A stretch of 64,000 nucleotides of DNA from Clostridiales bacterium (lineage in GTDB: Bacteria; Bacillota; Clostridia; DUPQ01). Positions within the stretch are counted from its first letter, which is position 1. Each line of letters opens with the position of its first letter. The position numbers and the translations under genes are program-made. This document shows, one piece after another, positions 8,854 to 18,027 of this stretch. The notes under the pieces were generated by a model. That model searched no databases, was not told where the DNA came from, and worked only from the letters and a program-made list of their open reading frames with translations. The stretch lies in NCBI GenBank assembly GCA_023145435.1, contig JAGLDS010000007.1, positions 20,731 to 84,730 of the forward strand. Direction: 5' to 3'.

Positions 8854-9982
8854 AGTATGGGTAGAGATTAATCTTGATCACATTATTCATAATTATCATC
8901 AAATTGCTAACTTTGTGGGAGAGAAAGTTAAAATAAATGCTATTATCAAAGCAGATGGATATGGACATGGTGCAGTAGAAACAGCTAAAACATTATGCGA
9001 AGAAGGTGTAGACATGTTATCAACTGCTACACTAGATGAAGCTATTTTGCTTAGAAGAAAAAAAATAACTCAGCCTATTTTAGTGTTAGGATATGTGGAC
9101 TGCAGACGTATTAATGAAATTATTGAAAATGATATAACTATTTCATTATTTAGTTATGAGTTAGCAAAAAAAATATCTACTGAAGCTAGTAAACATAATA
9201 AGCATATAAAAGTGCATGTGAAAGTGGATACAGGTATGAATCGTATAGGTCTTCATTACTCACAACCTGAAAAGATAATTAAAGCATTATCTTTTAATAA
9301 TTTAATTTATGAAGGAATTTTTACGCACTTTTCAATGGCAGACAACCATGATACTTCATATACCAAAACACAATATAAAAGATTTCTAAAAATAATTAAT
9401 ATACTTGAAGAAAAAGGGATAAATATTCCCATAAAACACACATGTAATAGTAGTGGTGTGTTATTACATAAAGATAAGCATATGAATATGGTGAGACCTG
9501 GAATAATAATATTTGGATTTTACCCATCAACTTATGCTAAACAGGAATCTTCGTTGAATTTAAAAGAAGCTATGGTTTTTAAATCAAGGATTATTGAAAT
9601 AAAAGAAGTTAAAAAAAATCAACCAGTTAGTTATGGTGGTAATTATATTACTACTAAAGATACAAAAATTGCTACTATTGCATGTGGATATGCTGATGGA
9701 TTTTCCAGGGTGTTATCTTCAAAAGCAAATATAAAAATAAATGGACAATTGGCTCCAATCATTGGTAATATTTGTATGGATATGTGTATGGTTGATATAA
9801 CAAAAATATCCGCGAATGAAAGTGATGAAGTTATTTTATTTGATGAACAATTAACTGTTGAAGAAATGGCTTCTTTATGTAATACCCTTAACTATGAAAT
9901 AATATGTAAAATAGGGATGAGAGTCCCAAGGGTATATTTAAAAAATGGAAAAATAGTAAAAATTCAAAACTATTTACAGTAA
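8834..9982 (+). CDS. alr: Alanine racemase
   Basis: 382 residues, a PLP-dependent fold type III enzyme that makes D-alanine for peptidoglycan. The cofactor lysine is in KADGYGHG (K39). The domain-swapped SYGG motif supplying the catalytic tyrosine, the ACGYADGFSR motif and the GNICMDMCMVD motif are all present. The ATG at 8834 is preferred over an in-frame TTG at 8819 because GAGAGGAAG stands at proper spacing before it. It lies partly inside the end of nnr, an arrangement typical of translational coupling. The presence of alr argues for a walled bacterium rather than a Mollicute. Confidence 0.95.
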   Translation: MKRRPDRVWVEINLDHIIHNYHQIANFVGEKVKINAIIKADGYGHGAVETAKTLCEEGVDMLSTATLDEAILLRRKKITQPILVLGYVDCRRINEIIENDITISLFSYELAKKISTEASKHNKHIKVHVKVDTGMNRIGLHYSQPEKIIKALSFNNLIYEGIFTHFSMADNHDTSYTKTQYKRFLKIINILEEKGINIPIKHTCNSSGVLLHKDKHMNMVRPGIIIFGFYPSTYAKQESSLNLKEAMVFKSRIIEIKEVKKNQPVSYGGNYITTKDTKIATIACGYADGFSRVLSSKANIKINGQLAPIIGNICMDMCMVDITKISANESDEVILFDEQLTVEEMASLCNTLNYEIICKIGMRVPRVYLKNGKIVKIQNYLQ

Positions 9983-9992
9983 ATATTTTAAT

Positions 9993-10021
9993 TTGAAAAG
10001 TTATTAGTAAAACTATATAAT
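9993..10021 (+). promoter_or_regulatory. Sigma-A promoter of the 10063 gene
   Basis: TTGAAA at 9993-9998 and TATAAT at 10016-10021 are spaced by exactly 17 bases. It starts a new transcript after alr with a leader of about 35 bases ending in a strong GTAGGAGG ribosome-binding site. Confidence 0.75.
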
Positions 10022-10062
10022 TTAGGAGTAATTATACAAAAGATAGTAGGAGGAAACAAAAG

Positions 10063-10653
10063 ATGAAAAAAAACATGCAGACACTGCTAAGTATTTTATT
10101 AGCGGTGGTAATCCTATTTTCAGGATATAACCATTATGCCCAAAGTGAAGATGTTTTATTAGCTAGTGTAGATTATGTTGATTATAAATTTAATGAATTA
10201 AATAATAGAATTAACCAATTAGCTACAACTGGTGGAACAACAGGGGGAACAACTACAACAGACCCTAATGTTACATTAAGAGTAGATAACGTAGAAAAAC
10301 AAGTTGGAGCTATTGAAACTAATCTTGATGGTATGCAAGGGAAAATTGATTTTTTAGATCAGGTGACTCGTGATTTGTCTGACGGAAGTGTATGGCAGGT
10401 TATTGAATTGAGTGCAGGATTAACCATCTATGCATCAGACACATCAGAAGTAGTGTTGCGAAGTGGAACTGCAAAAGCTATCGGCAATAAATATGATGAA
10501 GGACTATCAGATATTACAAGTGGTAATGATTTAAAAGATGGTGAATATATTACAAAAGATCACTTATTAATAATTCCAAGAGGAGATGGACGAGGAGTTG
10601 TTGCGATTACTACTTGTTTTATACTATATAAAGGATTGTACTATACTCAATAG
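10063..10653 (+). CDS. Membrane-anchored or secreted coiled-coil protein, unknown function
   Basis: 196 residues. A signal peptide or anchor helix occupies residues about 5-25. A helical segment follows (DYVDYKFNELNNRINQLA), then a Gly/Thr linker (GGTTGGTTTT) at about 58-67, a second predicted coiled coil (VDNVEKQVGAIETNLDGMQGK) and a C-terminal domain of about 85 residues rich in beta strands with a conserved-looking LIIPRGDGRG motif. I know similar unnamed proteins from Clostridia but no function. It has its own strong promoter and an AGGAGG site, so it may be well expressed. The Fe-ADH gene follows 8 bases downstream. Confidence 0.8.
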   Translation: MKKNMQTLLSILLAVVILFSGYNHYAQSEDVLLASVDYVDYKFNELNNRINQLATTGGTTGGTTTTDPNVTLRVDNVEKQVGAIETNLDGMQGKIDFLDQVTRDLSDGSVWQVIELSAGLTIYASDTSEVVLRSGTAKAIGNKYDEGLSDITSGNDLKDGEYITKDHLLIIPRGDGRGVVAITTCFILYKGLYYTQ

Positions 10654-10661
10654 GAGCAACA

Positions 10662-11765
10662 ATGAAATTTACATTATACATGCCAACAAAAGTATTTTAT
10701 GGGAAAAATTGTGTTAAAGAACAAGCTAAGGAATTTAGTGCTTTTGGTAACAAAGCTTTAATTGTTACTGGAAAAAGTTCTGGAAAAAAAAGTGGCGCTT
10801 TAAAAGATGTGACTGATATACTAATCTCATTATCCATAGAGTACTGGGTTTTTGATAAAGTTGAAAATAATCCTTCTCTTGAAACTGTTAAGAAAGGATC
10901 AATTATTGCAAAAGCAAATCAAGTATCAGTAATTATTGCAATTGGAGGAGGATCTCCAATAGATGCAGCAAAAGCAATTGCAGCATTAAGCGTAAATAAT
11001 ATAGAACCTATAGAATTACTTACTACTTCAATAAAAATACCTTCGTTACCTATTATTGTAATTCCAACAACCGCAGGGACAGGGAGCGAAGTAACACCTT
11101 ATTCAATTTTAACAGCCAAACAATTTAATACCAAAAAGAATTTTTATTCACCATACAGTTTCCCAACAATTACATTTTTGGATTATAAATACACTTGTTC
11201 ACTGCCAGATAGGGTGACAATTGATACAGCATTTGATGCGTTTTCTCATTTGTTAGAAAGTTATTTATCAAACAAATGTACCAAACAATCTGCTATCTAT
11301 GCTATTGAAGGATTGAAAGTTTTTGCTAATTGCTTACTAGCAATTGATGAAAGAAAATTTACAGATAATATTAGAGATCAATTATTATATGCATCTTACA
11401 TGGGAGGATTAGCCATTACGCTTACTGGAACCACTATTATACATGCCATGGGTTATTCTCTAACATATTATAAGGCGTTGTCCCATGGGCATGCTAACAC
11501 TTTATTTATTGGTGAGTATTTACGATTTAATAATCAAGCTGATAAAGAAAAAATAGAAAATGTTCTCAAAATATTAAAGTTTTCAGCAATTATTGATTTA
11601 GAAACTTATTTATTAAAAAACATTGGTAAAAAACCTACTATTAGTCAAGAAGAAATTAACAAATTTGCCACATTAGCAATGACACAAGGAAGCGTTAAAA
11701 ACAATCCAAGAGTTATTAAAGAAAGTGACATAATAAAAATATATCAGAAAGTATTATTGAGGTAA
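10662..11765 (+). CDS. Iron-containing alcohol dehydrogenase
   Basis: 367 residues of the group III Fe-ADH family (dehydroquinate-synthase fold). The NAD-binding motif GGGSPIDAAKA, the strand IPTTAGTGSEVTP and the metal ligands D and H in DTAFDAFSHLLES and in HAMGYSL...SHGHAN are all visible. Such enzymes interconvert alcohols and aldehydes in fermentation, but substrate cannot be assigned from sequence. TAGGAG precedes the ATG, and the gene starts 8 bases after the coiled-coil protein and ends 4 bases before folP, so it sits in one operon with them. Confidence 0.9.
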   Translation: MKFTLYMPTKVFYGKNCVKEQAKEFSAFGNKALIVTGKSSGKKSGALKDVTDILISLSIEYWVFDKVENNPSLETVKKGSIIAKANQVSVIIAIGGGSPIDAAKAIAALSVNNIEPIELLTTSIKIPSLPIIVIPTTAGTGSEVTPYSILTAKQFNTKKNFYSPYSFPTITFLDYKYTCSLPDRVTIDTAFDAFSHLLESYLSNKCTKQSAIYAIEGLKVFANCLLAIDERKFTDNIRDQLLYASYMGGLAITLTGTTIIHAMGYSLTYYKALSHGHANTLFIGEYLRFNNQADKEKIENVLKILKFSAIIDLETYLLKNIGKKPTISQEEINKFATLAMTQGSVKNNPRVIKESDIIKIYQKVLLR

Positions 11766-11769
11766 TAAT

Positions 11770-12906
11770 ATGTTAGACGCTAGAATATTAGTTATTAGGA
11801 GTTTAAATCATGCTCGTGCAGAAATTACAGCTATTGGAGCTGAGGATAATAAGGTTGATTGGCTTGCATCAAGAGTGGAAAATTTCACCATAAAACTTGA
11901 GAATATAGCTATTGAAGATGCCATAATTATTAAAAATGATATGCTAGAAATTGGTGGGAACGCAGCTTACAATCGAAAGGTGTATACTCATGATGTTAAT
12001 GAAACAGATATGATTTTATCTGCAACTAGAAGAGGATATGATAGATTAACTAAGAGATTAATGTTTCGTACAAAAGGAGCTGCATCTGTTGCTGATATTA
12101 TTAATTTTTTAATTGATAATCATTCTAGTAAGAGAAGCAGTTTTATATGTAAAGATAAACGGATTCCTGTTGGAAGGAAAAGTATTATAATGGGGGTGGT
12201 TAATGTAATGCCAGATGATAAATTACCAACATTAATTAAATACGCTGAAAAAGCAATAAGCGAAGGGGCGGACATTCTTGATATTTGTGGTTCTCAAGTT
12301 ATTGAAAGTGAAGAAATGGTTAATAGTATAGTACCGTTAGTGAAAAAGCTCTCAAGAGATTATGAAATTCCTATTTGTGTTGATACCATTGATGCTACTG
12401 CTGCAGATAAGCTATTAGTAGCAGGTGCTCATATGATTAACGATTCATGGGGTGCGCAAAAAGATGAAAACATGGCAAAAGTTATTGCTAAAAATAAAGC
12501 TGGTATTATTTTAATGCATAATAGCAAAGAGGATCACTATAAAGATCTAATGGGTGAAATAGTAAACTATTTACGTAAAAGTATAACTATTTGTCAGTCT
12601 GCAGGGGTTGGAATAAATGCAATTGCAGTAGACCCTGGAATAGGTTTTGGTAAAAATACAAAAGATAATTTTAGAATCATTAGACGATTAAAAGAATTAA
12701 AATCTTTAGGTGTTCCATTAATGGTTGGGACTTCTAGAAAAGAAATGATTGGGAAAATATTAAATCTACCACCAAAAGAGAGAATAGAAGGAACAGCGGC
12801 AACCATTTCAGCATCCATTATGAATGGAGCAGATATTGTAAGGGTACATGATGTTCGTGAAATGAAACGTGTGGCTATGATCACAGATGAAATTGCTAAA
12901 AAGTAG
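11770..12906 (+). CDS. folP: Dihydropteroate synthase with clostridial N-terminal extension
   Basis: 378 residues, about 100 longer than the E. coli enzyme. Residues 1-130 are the extra domain found in clostridial FolP (IKLENIAIEDAIIIKNDMLEIGG). The catalytic TIM barrel follows, beginning with IIMGVVNVMPD. ADILDICGSQV, the HMINDSWGA strand, DPGIGFGK and GTSRKEMIG are recognisable barrel motifs. It condenses pABA with dihydropterin pyrophosphate in folate synthesis. In this copy the usual pterin-loop N-x-T-P-D-S-F-S appears as NVMPDDKLP, so the loop is not canonical. It is followed by the 12923 gene with a GTAGGAG site overlapping its stop. Confidence 0.85.
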   Translation: MLDARILVIRSLNHARAEITAIGAEDNKVDWLASRVENFTIKLENIAIEDAIIIKNDMLEIGGNAAYNRKVYTHDVNETDMILSATRRGYDRLTKRLMFRTKGAASVADIINFLIDNHSSKRSSFICKDKRIPVGRKSIIMGVVNVMPDDKLPTLIKYAEKAISEGADILDICGSQVIESEEMVNSIVPLVKKLSRDYEIPICVDTIDATAADKLLVAGAHMINDSWGAQKDENMAKVIAKNKAGIILMHNSKEDHYKDLMGEIVNYLRKSITICQSAGVGINAIAVDPGIGFGKNTKDNFRIIRRLKELKSLGVPLMVGTSRKEMIGKILNLPPKERIEGTAATISASIMNGADIVRVHDVREMKRVAMITDEIAKK

Positions 12907-12922
12907 TAGGAGAATGATATAA

Positions 12923-13510
12923 TTGATTGCATATTTTTATATTAACAAAAATAAAACAAAAGAAACAAGTGAATGTGGATTAAAATTATCTATGTATTCT
13001 GACACAGAAATAATTATTGATATATTTAAGAAAAAAGCTATTATGGCACTATTGTCGCCAAAAGATGATTTGCCAAAACATAATGATAATCAATATGATT
13101 GTTTGAAATTAGAGTTACCTAATGATAAATTATATATTGCAGAAAAAGTTTATCTTGAACTTGATAATCAAGAACTGTTTTTACAATCAGTCATAAAAGC
13201 TACTGATTATATTGTTTCTATGTACCGTAAGCCTATATTTACCATAACCTTTACAGTTATTGGTGATTATATTTCTGTTCTTGATAGAAATAGAGATATA
13301 CCAATATTGTTTGACAATTCAGAAGAAGCTTATCTTAAAGCCAACATGGCTAATTTGGAAAATCAAGATGATAATTTCAACGATAGAGCACTACTAGGTT
13401 ATTTTAACAACCATCCAGATTATAAAAAAAATGACATTGGTAATAAAGCTGAAAACTATGAAGTTTTTACTGATGGAAAGAAAACTTATCTTATAAGGAA
13501 AGTTAAATGA
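12923..13510 (+). CDS. Conserved-looking hypothetical protein between folP and birA
   Basis: 195 residues, no recognised domain. The only plausible start is a TTG at 12923 behind AGGAG at 12908-12912. An ATG at 12914 runs into a stop after one codon. The sequence is a mixed alpha/beta soluble protein with many Asp, Asn and Lys residues and no signal peptide or membrane segment. The 3' end overlaps birA by 4 bases (ATGA), so the two are translationally coupled. No function is proposed. Confidence 0.75.
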   Translation: MIAYFYINKNKTKETSECGLKLSMYSDTEIIIDIFKKKAIMALLSPKDDLPKHNDNQYDCLKLELPNDKLYIAEKVYLELDNQELFLQSVIKATDYIVSMYRKPIFTITFTVIGDYISVLDRNRDIPILFDNSEEAYLKANMANLENQDDNFNDRALLGYFNNHPDYKKNDIGNKAENYEVFTDGKKTYLIRKVK

Positions 13511-14475
13511 AGTATGAAGTTTTAACTATGTTAAATCATGCAGACAAGTATCTTTCTGGTGAAACTATTTCAAAAAAATTAGGAGTTTCACGAACAGCAA
13601 TTTGGAAACATATTACTTCACTAAGAAATGAAGGCTATGAAATTTTGTCAGTAACAAATAAAGGGTATTTATTAAAGAGAGATTCTATTCCCCTTACAAA
13701 TTATCAAGTTTTACAAAATTATAATGGCGACACTAAATTGTATTTTTTTAATGAGCTAAATTCAACTAATACAAAAGCAAAAGAAATGGCGAATGAAATT
13801 ATTGATGATAAAGCATTAATATATTCGCGAATACAAAAACAAGGAAGAGGAAGATTAGGACGAAACTTTCATTCAAATAATTTATCAGGATTATGGTTGT
13901 CCTTTGTTTATAAACCTGCTATGAATCCTGAAAAAGCCACAATATTTACTTTAGCAGCTTCAGTGGCTGTATGTAAATTACTAAAAAAAGAATGTCAAAT
14001 GGATGCTAGAATAAAATGGCCAAATGATATAATTGTTAATGGGAAAAAGCTCTGTGGTATTTTAACTGAAATGTCATGTGAAATGGATAAAATTAATTAT
14101 ATAGTGGTAGGGATTGGACTTAATGTGGCTCAGTTAACATTTGATGATAGTATAAAAGATATTGCCACGTCTCTTTATTTGGAAACAGAACAAAAGTATG
14201 ATAGAGGTTTATTAATCGGTAGATTATGCTATAATATGGATAATGTATATGAGCAGATAATTAATAATAAAATTCCTGATATTATCAGTGAATGGAAAAA
14301 ATATGCACTACCTATGGGGCAAAAGATAGTCATTTATAAAGGTAAAGAAAAAATAAATGCAAAAACAATCACCATAAATGATAAAGGTCACCTAATTGTT
14401 AGAGAAGAAAATGGTGAAGTTAACGCTTATCAATCAGGTGAAATTTCCATAAGAGGAATCATGGGTTATTCTTGA
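13507..14475 (+). CDS. birA: Biotin operon repressor / biotin-[acetyl-CoA-carboxylase] ligase
   Basis: 322 residues. A winged HTH at residues about 1-60 (GETISKKLGVSRTAIWKHI) is followed by the biotin protein ligase domain, with the adenylate-binding loop QGRGRLGR and KWPNDIIVNGKKLCGIL, and a small SH3-like C-terminal domain. The enzyme attaches biotin to carboxylases, and with its HTH it may also repress biotin genes. Its ATGA start overlaps the stop of the preceding hypothetical gene. The following Asn-rich gene starts 14 bases downstream. Confidence 0.93.
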   Translation: MKYEVLTMLNHADKYLSGETISKKLGVSRTAIWKHITSLRNEGYEILSVTNKGYLLKRDSIPLTNYQVLQNYNGDTKLYFFNELNSTNTKAKEMANEIIDDKALIYSRIQKQGRGRLGRNFHSNNLSGLWLSFVYKPAMNPEKATIFTLAASVAVCKLLKKECQMDARIKWPNDIIVNGKKLCGILTEMSCEMDKINYIVVGIGLNVAQLTFDDSIKDIATSLYLETEQKYDRGLLIGRLCYNMDNVYEQIINNKIPDIISEWKKYALPMGQKIVIYKGKEKINAKTITINDKGHLIVREENGEVNAYQSGEISIRGIMGYS

Positions 14476-14489
14476 AAGGAGAATAGATA

Positions 14490-14912
14490 ATGGCCGAAGA
14501 GGTAAAAAAAAGCTATAATCAGCAAAACAATAGTAATCAGCAGAAAAAGAGTAGTTACCAAAAAAATAATAATTATAATAAAAACAGAACAAATAATAAT
14601 TATAATAAAAGTTCGAATAGTAGCAATAAGCAGAATAGTACTACTCAAAATACAAACAATAATACATATAAAAGCAAGAACACTACTAGTAATACAAATA
14701 AAAACAAAAACGCTAATAACACGAATGCTAGTAAAAAGAAATATTATTCTAACAATAATAAATCTGGTAAGTATTATAAAAAGCCGTATAAAAAATATAA
14801 AAAATATAGTAAACCAGTTGTGGAAACAGTGGATGATATCAAAAAAGATATTTTACGTGTAGAAAAAGAAATAAGACTAGAAATTGAAGAAATAAAAGCA
14901 ATGAGAATCTAG
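14490..14912 (+). CDS. Asn/Lys/Ser-rich low-complexity protein with conserved C-terminal helix
   Basis: 140 residues. Residues about 10-110 are almost only Asn, Lys, Ser, Thr, Gln and Tyr and must be disordered. The last 30 residues change abruptly to a charged amphipathic helix (VDDIKKDILRVEKEIRLEIEEIKAMRI). A strong AAAGGAG precedes the ATG and the gene is embedded between birA and coaX, so it is a real gene and not random A-rich sequence. The composition (basic, Tyr-spaced) is like RNA-binding or condensate-forming tails. Function is unknown. Confidence 0.75.
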   Translation: MAEEVKKSYNQQNNSNQQKKSSYQKNNNYNKNRTNNNYNKSSNSSNKQNSTTQNTNNNTYKSKNTTSNTNKNKNANNTNASKKKYYSNNNKSGKYYKKPYKKYKKYSKPVVETVDDIKKDILRVEKEIRLEIEEIKAMRI

Positions 14913-14921
14913 GAGGCATAG

Positions 14922-15707
14922 ATGTTACTTGTTATTGATGTTGGTAATACAAATATAGTTACTGGAATTTATCAAAAGCAGAGATTAGAACATGTGTGGA
15001 GATTAACCACTAATAAAGAACGTACTTCTGATGAATTTGGTGTATTTTTTATTACAATGTTTCAAAATGAAAATATTAAAATTAGTGATATTAGCGATGT
15101 TATTATTTCATCTGTAGCACCAAATATTATGTACTCCTTGCTTCATTCTATTAGAAAGTTCTTTAACTTAGAACCATTACTTGTTGAACCTGGTATTAAA
15201 ACAGGATTGAATATTAAAATTGATAATCCAAAAGAATTAGGAGCAGATATTATAGTTAATGCGGTTGGTGCAAAAGAAAAATACAAGACACCATTAATTA
15301 TAGTAGACTTTGGAACTGCAACAACTCTATGTGCAATTAATTCAAAAAACGATGTACTAGGTGTAACAATTTGTCCTGGTGTCAGGGTTTCAGCTGATGC
15401 ATTAACCGTAAAAACGGCAAAACTACCAAATGTTCAAATTGCAAAACCTAAAAATGTACTTGGGAAAAATACAGTGGACAGTATGCAAGCAGGTCTAATA
15501 TATGGGTTTGTTGGAGAAATTGATTACCTTGTAAATAAAATTAAAGATGAAATGGTGCAACTTGGTGAGAAACGAGAAAAAATCAGTGTGATTGCAACAG
15601 GTGGATTATCACGATTAATTGCGACAGAATCAAAAGAAATTAATGAAATAGATAGCATGCTCACATTAGATGGTTTACGTATGATTCATGAAAAAAACAA
15701 AAAATAA
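14922..15707 (+). CDS. coaX: Type III pantothenate kinase
   Basis: 261 residues, the usual CoaX length; the enzyme phosphorylates pantothenate in the first committed step of CoA synthesis. The ASKHA phosphate-binding motif DVGNTN is at residues 6-11, the PELGADI-type motif appears as KELGADIIVNAVGA, and DFGTATT and CPGV follow. The C-terminal VIATGGLSRLI motif closes the fold. AGGAGG is placed 6 bases before the ATG. The end overlaps the next gene by 20 bases. Confidence 0.95.
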   Translation: MLLVIDVGNTNIVTGIYQKQRLEHVWRLTTNKERTSDEFGVFFITMFQNENIKISDISDVIISSVAPNIMYSLLHSIRKFFNLEPLLVEPGIKTGLNIKIDNPKELGADIIVNAVGAKEKYKTPLIIVDFGTATTLCAINSKNDVLGVTICPGVRVSADALTVKTAKLPNVQIAKPKNVLGKNTVDSMQAGLIYGFVGEIDYLVNKIKDEMVQLGEKREKISVIATGGLSRLIATESKEINEIDSMLTLDGLRMIHEKNKK

Positions 15708-17058
15708 TTACCCAATTAACAATTACTTAAATAATCATGCTTTAAATAAAGCAATTTCTTTTCATATGCCTGGTCATACTAATGGAAGAGGATTTTTGTC
15801 AAGCCATAAAAAACAATTAGGGAAATATGATATTACTGAAATCATAGGAGCTGATAATTATCATGAAGCAACTGGAATTATAAAAGAATCACTAACTAAG
15901 ATTGCCAAAAAAACAAGGTGTGATCAATCTCTTTATTTATTAAATGGTACATCTTCTGGGATACTTGCCCTAATGAAGTACGTATCTGTAAAAAAAGGTA
16001 AAATTTTAATTCCACGAGATGCTCATCAAAGTATAATTAATGGAAGTATTTTATTTGACACAGAAATTGTATTTGCATATAATGAAATCCATAAACAATA
16101 TTTAATATCTAATCCAATATCTCTTATTCAAATTAAACAATCACTTTTAAAATATCCAGATATTTCACATGTTTTAATTACATCACCAACTTACTATGGA
16201 TTTGTATCAGATATTAGAAAGATAAGTGAATATCTTCATGAAAAAGGAATTGCACTTTTTGTGGACCAAGCACATGGTAGCCATTTTATTCATAATAAAC
16301 ACTTTCCTATAAGTGCGATTAGACAAGGCGCTGATGTTGTTGTAGAAAGTTTACATAAAACACAAAATTGTTTAACACAAAGCGCTATTATTCACGGAAA
16401 CAAAAAGTTGATTGATCTTACTCTTTTAATGAGTATTGTGAAATTTCTAACTACAACTTCACCTTCTTATTTACTAATGGCAAATATGGAGAAAGCTTTA
16501 TTATCTGATCATAATAAAGCCTATAACAGGTTATTTAGTACAATTAATTTCTTTATTAAAAACTGTCCTTATCCAGTTTTAAAAACAAATGATATATCCC
16601 GTGTAGTTATTGACATAAGAGAAGCTAAATTAACTGGGAATGAAATAACTAAATTATTACATAAAGAGCGTATTGATATTGAAATGGCAACCTTAACTTA
16701 TTTGGTTCTAATAACTACGCCAAATAACAGGAAAAAAGATTTTCTTTCGCTGCTTAAACAACTTAACCACTTAGAAAAAGGGGAGAAAAAAGAAAATATT
16801 AATTACCTTATTAACGAACCTGTTCAAGTCATAAATATTAGAAAAGCAAGAAATATGCCTACTAGGAGCATACAATTGAATAAGGCAATTGGTAAAATTT
16901 GTGGTACAATAATAGTACCTTATCCACCTGGTATTCCTTTACTTTATTATGGTGAAGAAATTAGTCAGTCTCATATTGACTATATTACTCTCATACGAAG
17001 AAGTGGACAGGCTGTGATGGGACTTGAAAATGATTACATAAAGATAATAGAGGTTTGA
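15688..17058 (+). CDS. Orn/Lys/Arg decarboxylase family protein (YaaO/SpeA-like)
   Basis: 456 residues of fold type I PLP enzyme. The N-terminal FHMPGHTNGRGF motif, the cofactor aspartate in VDQAHGSHF and the PLP lysine in ESLHKTQ (K224) identify the basic amino acid decarboxylase family. The C-terminal domain ends with the PYPPGIPLLYYGE motif. The substrate (arginine, lysine or ornithine) cannot be told. It directly precedes tmk, as yaaO does in Bacillus subtilis. No Shine-Dalgarno is visible; the start lies 20 bases inside coaX, so coupling is likely. Confidence 0.9.
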   Translation: MKKTKNNYPINNYLNNHALNKAISFHMPGHTNGRGFLSSHKKQLGKYDITEIIGADNYHEATGIIKESLTKIAKKTRCDQSLYLLNGTSSGILALMKYVSVKKGKILIPRDAHQSIINGSILFDTEIVFAYNEIHKQYLISNPISLIQIKQSLLKYPDISHVLITSPTYYGFVSDIRKISEYLHEKGIALFVDQAHGSHFIHNKHFPISAIRQGADVVVESLHKTQNCLTQSAIIHGNKKLIDLTLLMSIVKFLTTTSPSYLLMANMEKALLSDHNKAYNRLFSTINFFIKNCPYPVLKTNDISRVVIDIREAKLTGNEITKLLHKERIDIEMATLTYLVLITTPNNRKKDFLSLLKQLNHLEKGEKKENINYLINEPVQVINIRKARNMPTRSIQLNKAIGKICGTIIVPYPPGIPLLYYGEEISQSHIDYITLIRRSGQAVMGLENDYIKIIEV

Positions 17059-17059
17059 T

Positions 17060-17689
17060 ATGAAAAGAGGATTGTTTATTTCCATTGAAGGTTTAGACGG
17101 CTCAGGAAAAACAACAGGTATTTTAAAAATTAAAAAACATTTTGAAGATAATGGTCATCAAGTGGTAGTTCTAAGAGAACCAGGTGGAACAAAAATTGGT
17201 GAAAAAGTAAGAGATATTTTATTAGATGCAAAAAATACAGAAATGGATGACGTAGCTGAAATGCTTCTTTATGCATCTTCAAGGGCACAATTGTTTTCTC
17301 AAATTATCAAACCAACATTAGAAAGTGGTATAATAGTAATATGTGATAGGTTTATTGATTCTTCTGTAGCTTATCAAGGGTATGGACGAGGTATCGCAAT
17401 TGATGATGTATTATCTGTAAATCTTACTGCAATACAAAACACATTGCCAGATATTACCATATTTATTGATATTGATCCTAAAACTTCGTTGAATCGTCGT
17501 TTCAGTGTTTCAGAAACCGATCGCTTGGAAAATGAAAAGATTCAGTTCCATCAACGAGTATATGAAGGTTATCTCGCTCTTTGTAAGCGGTTTGCTAAAA
17601 GAATAAAGAGAATTGATGGAAATGGTAGTATTGATCATATCTATGATTTAATGATGATAGAAATCAATCAATGTATAGAGAAGGAGTAA
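17060..17689 (+). CDS. tmk: Thymidylate kinase
   Basis: 209 residues, typical TMK length. The P-loop EGLDGSGKTT has its lysine at residue 17. The DR motif (CDRFIDSSVAYQGYGRG) and the lid region follow. It converts dTMP to dTDP for DNA synthesis. It starts one base after the decarboxylase stop and ends 3 bases before darA, in the order found in Bacillus. Confidence 0.96.
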   Translation: MKRGLFISIEGLDGSGKTTGILKIKKHFEDNGHQVVVLREPGGTKIGEKVRDILLDAKNTEMDDVAEMLLYASSRAQLFSQIIKPTLESGIIVICDRFIDSSVAYQGYGRGIAIDDVLSVNLTAIQNTLPDITIFIDIDPKTSLNRRFSVSETDRLENEKIQFHQRVYEGYLALCKRFAKRIKRIDGNGSIDHIYDLMMIEINQCIEKE

Positions 17690-17692
17690 ATA

Positions 17693-18022
17693 ATGAAGCT
17701 CGTATTTGCAATTGTTCACGATGAAGATGAAATTGAAGTAATGAAGGCGCTTAATGCAAGTGGATTTAGTGTAACAAAACTATGTTCTACTGGTGGCTTT
17801 TTAAGAGCTGGCAATACTACATTATTGGTAGGAGTTCCAAAGGAAAAAGTAGACGAAGTTATTGATATTATTAAAGCTAAATCAAAAAGCAGAAAAAAAT
17901 TAATCAATTCTGCTAATGTTCCTGCAATGGGAGTTGCCATGACGGCTGGATATCCAGTAGAGATTACACTTGGAGGCGCAACTATATTCGTTGTTGCTGT
18001 AGAGAGACATGAGAAAGCATAG
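17693..18022 (+). CDS. darA: Cyclic-di-AMP receptor, PII-like
   Basis: 109 residues matching DarA/PstA (YaaQ), a trimeric PII-like protein that binds c-di-AMP. The motif STGGFLRAGNTTLLVGV and the C-terminal GGATIFVV strand are characteristic, and the length is exact. A GAAGGAG site precedes the ATG. Its place between tmk and holB is the same as in many Firmicutes. Target and effect are unknown in general. A YaaR homologue, which lies next in Bacillus, is missing here. Confidence 0.93.
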   Translation: MKLVFAIVHDEDEIEVMKALNASGFSVTKLCSTGGFLRAGNTTLLVGVPKEKVDEVIDIIKAKSKSRKKLINSANVPAMGVAMTAGYPVEITLGGATIFVVAVERHEKA

Positions 18023-18027
18023 AATTT

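Noticed and set aside
12915..12923. TGATATAAT as promoter of the 12923 gene
   Set aside because: The box overlaps the TTG start codon itself, so any transcript would begin inside the gene. A normal AGGAG site and read-through from folP explain it better.
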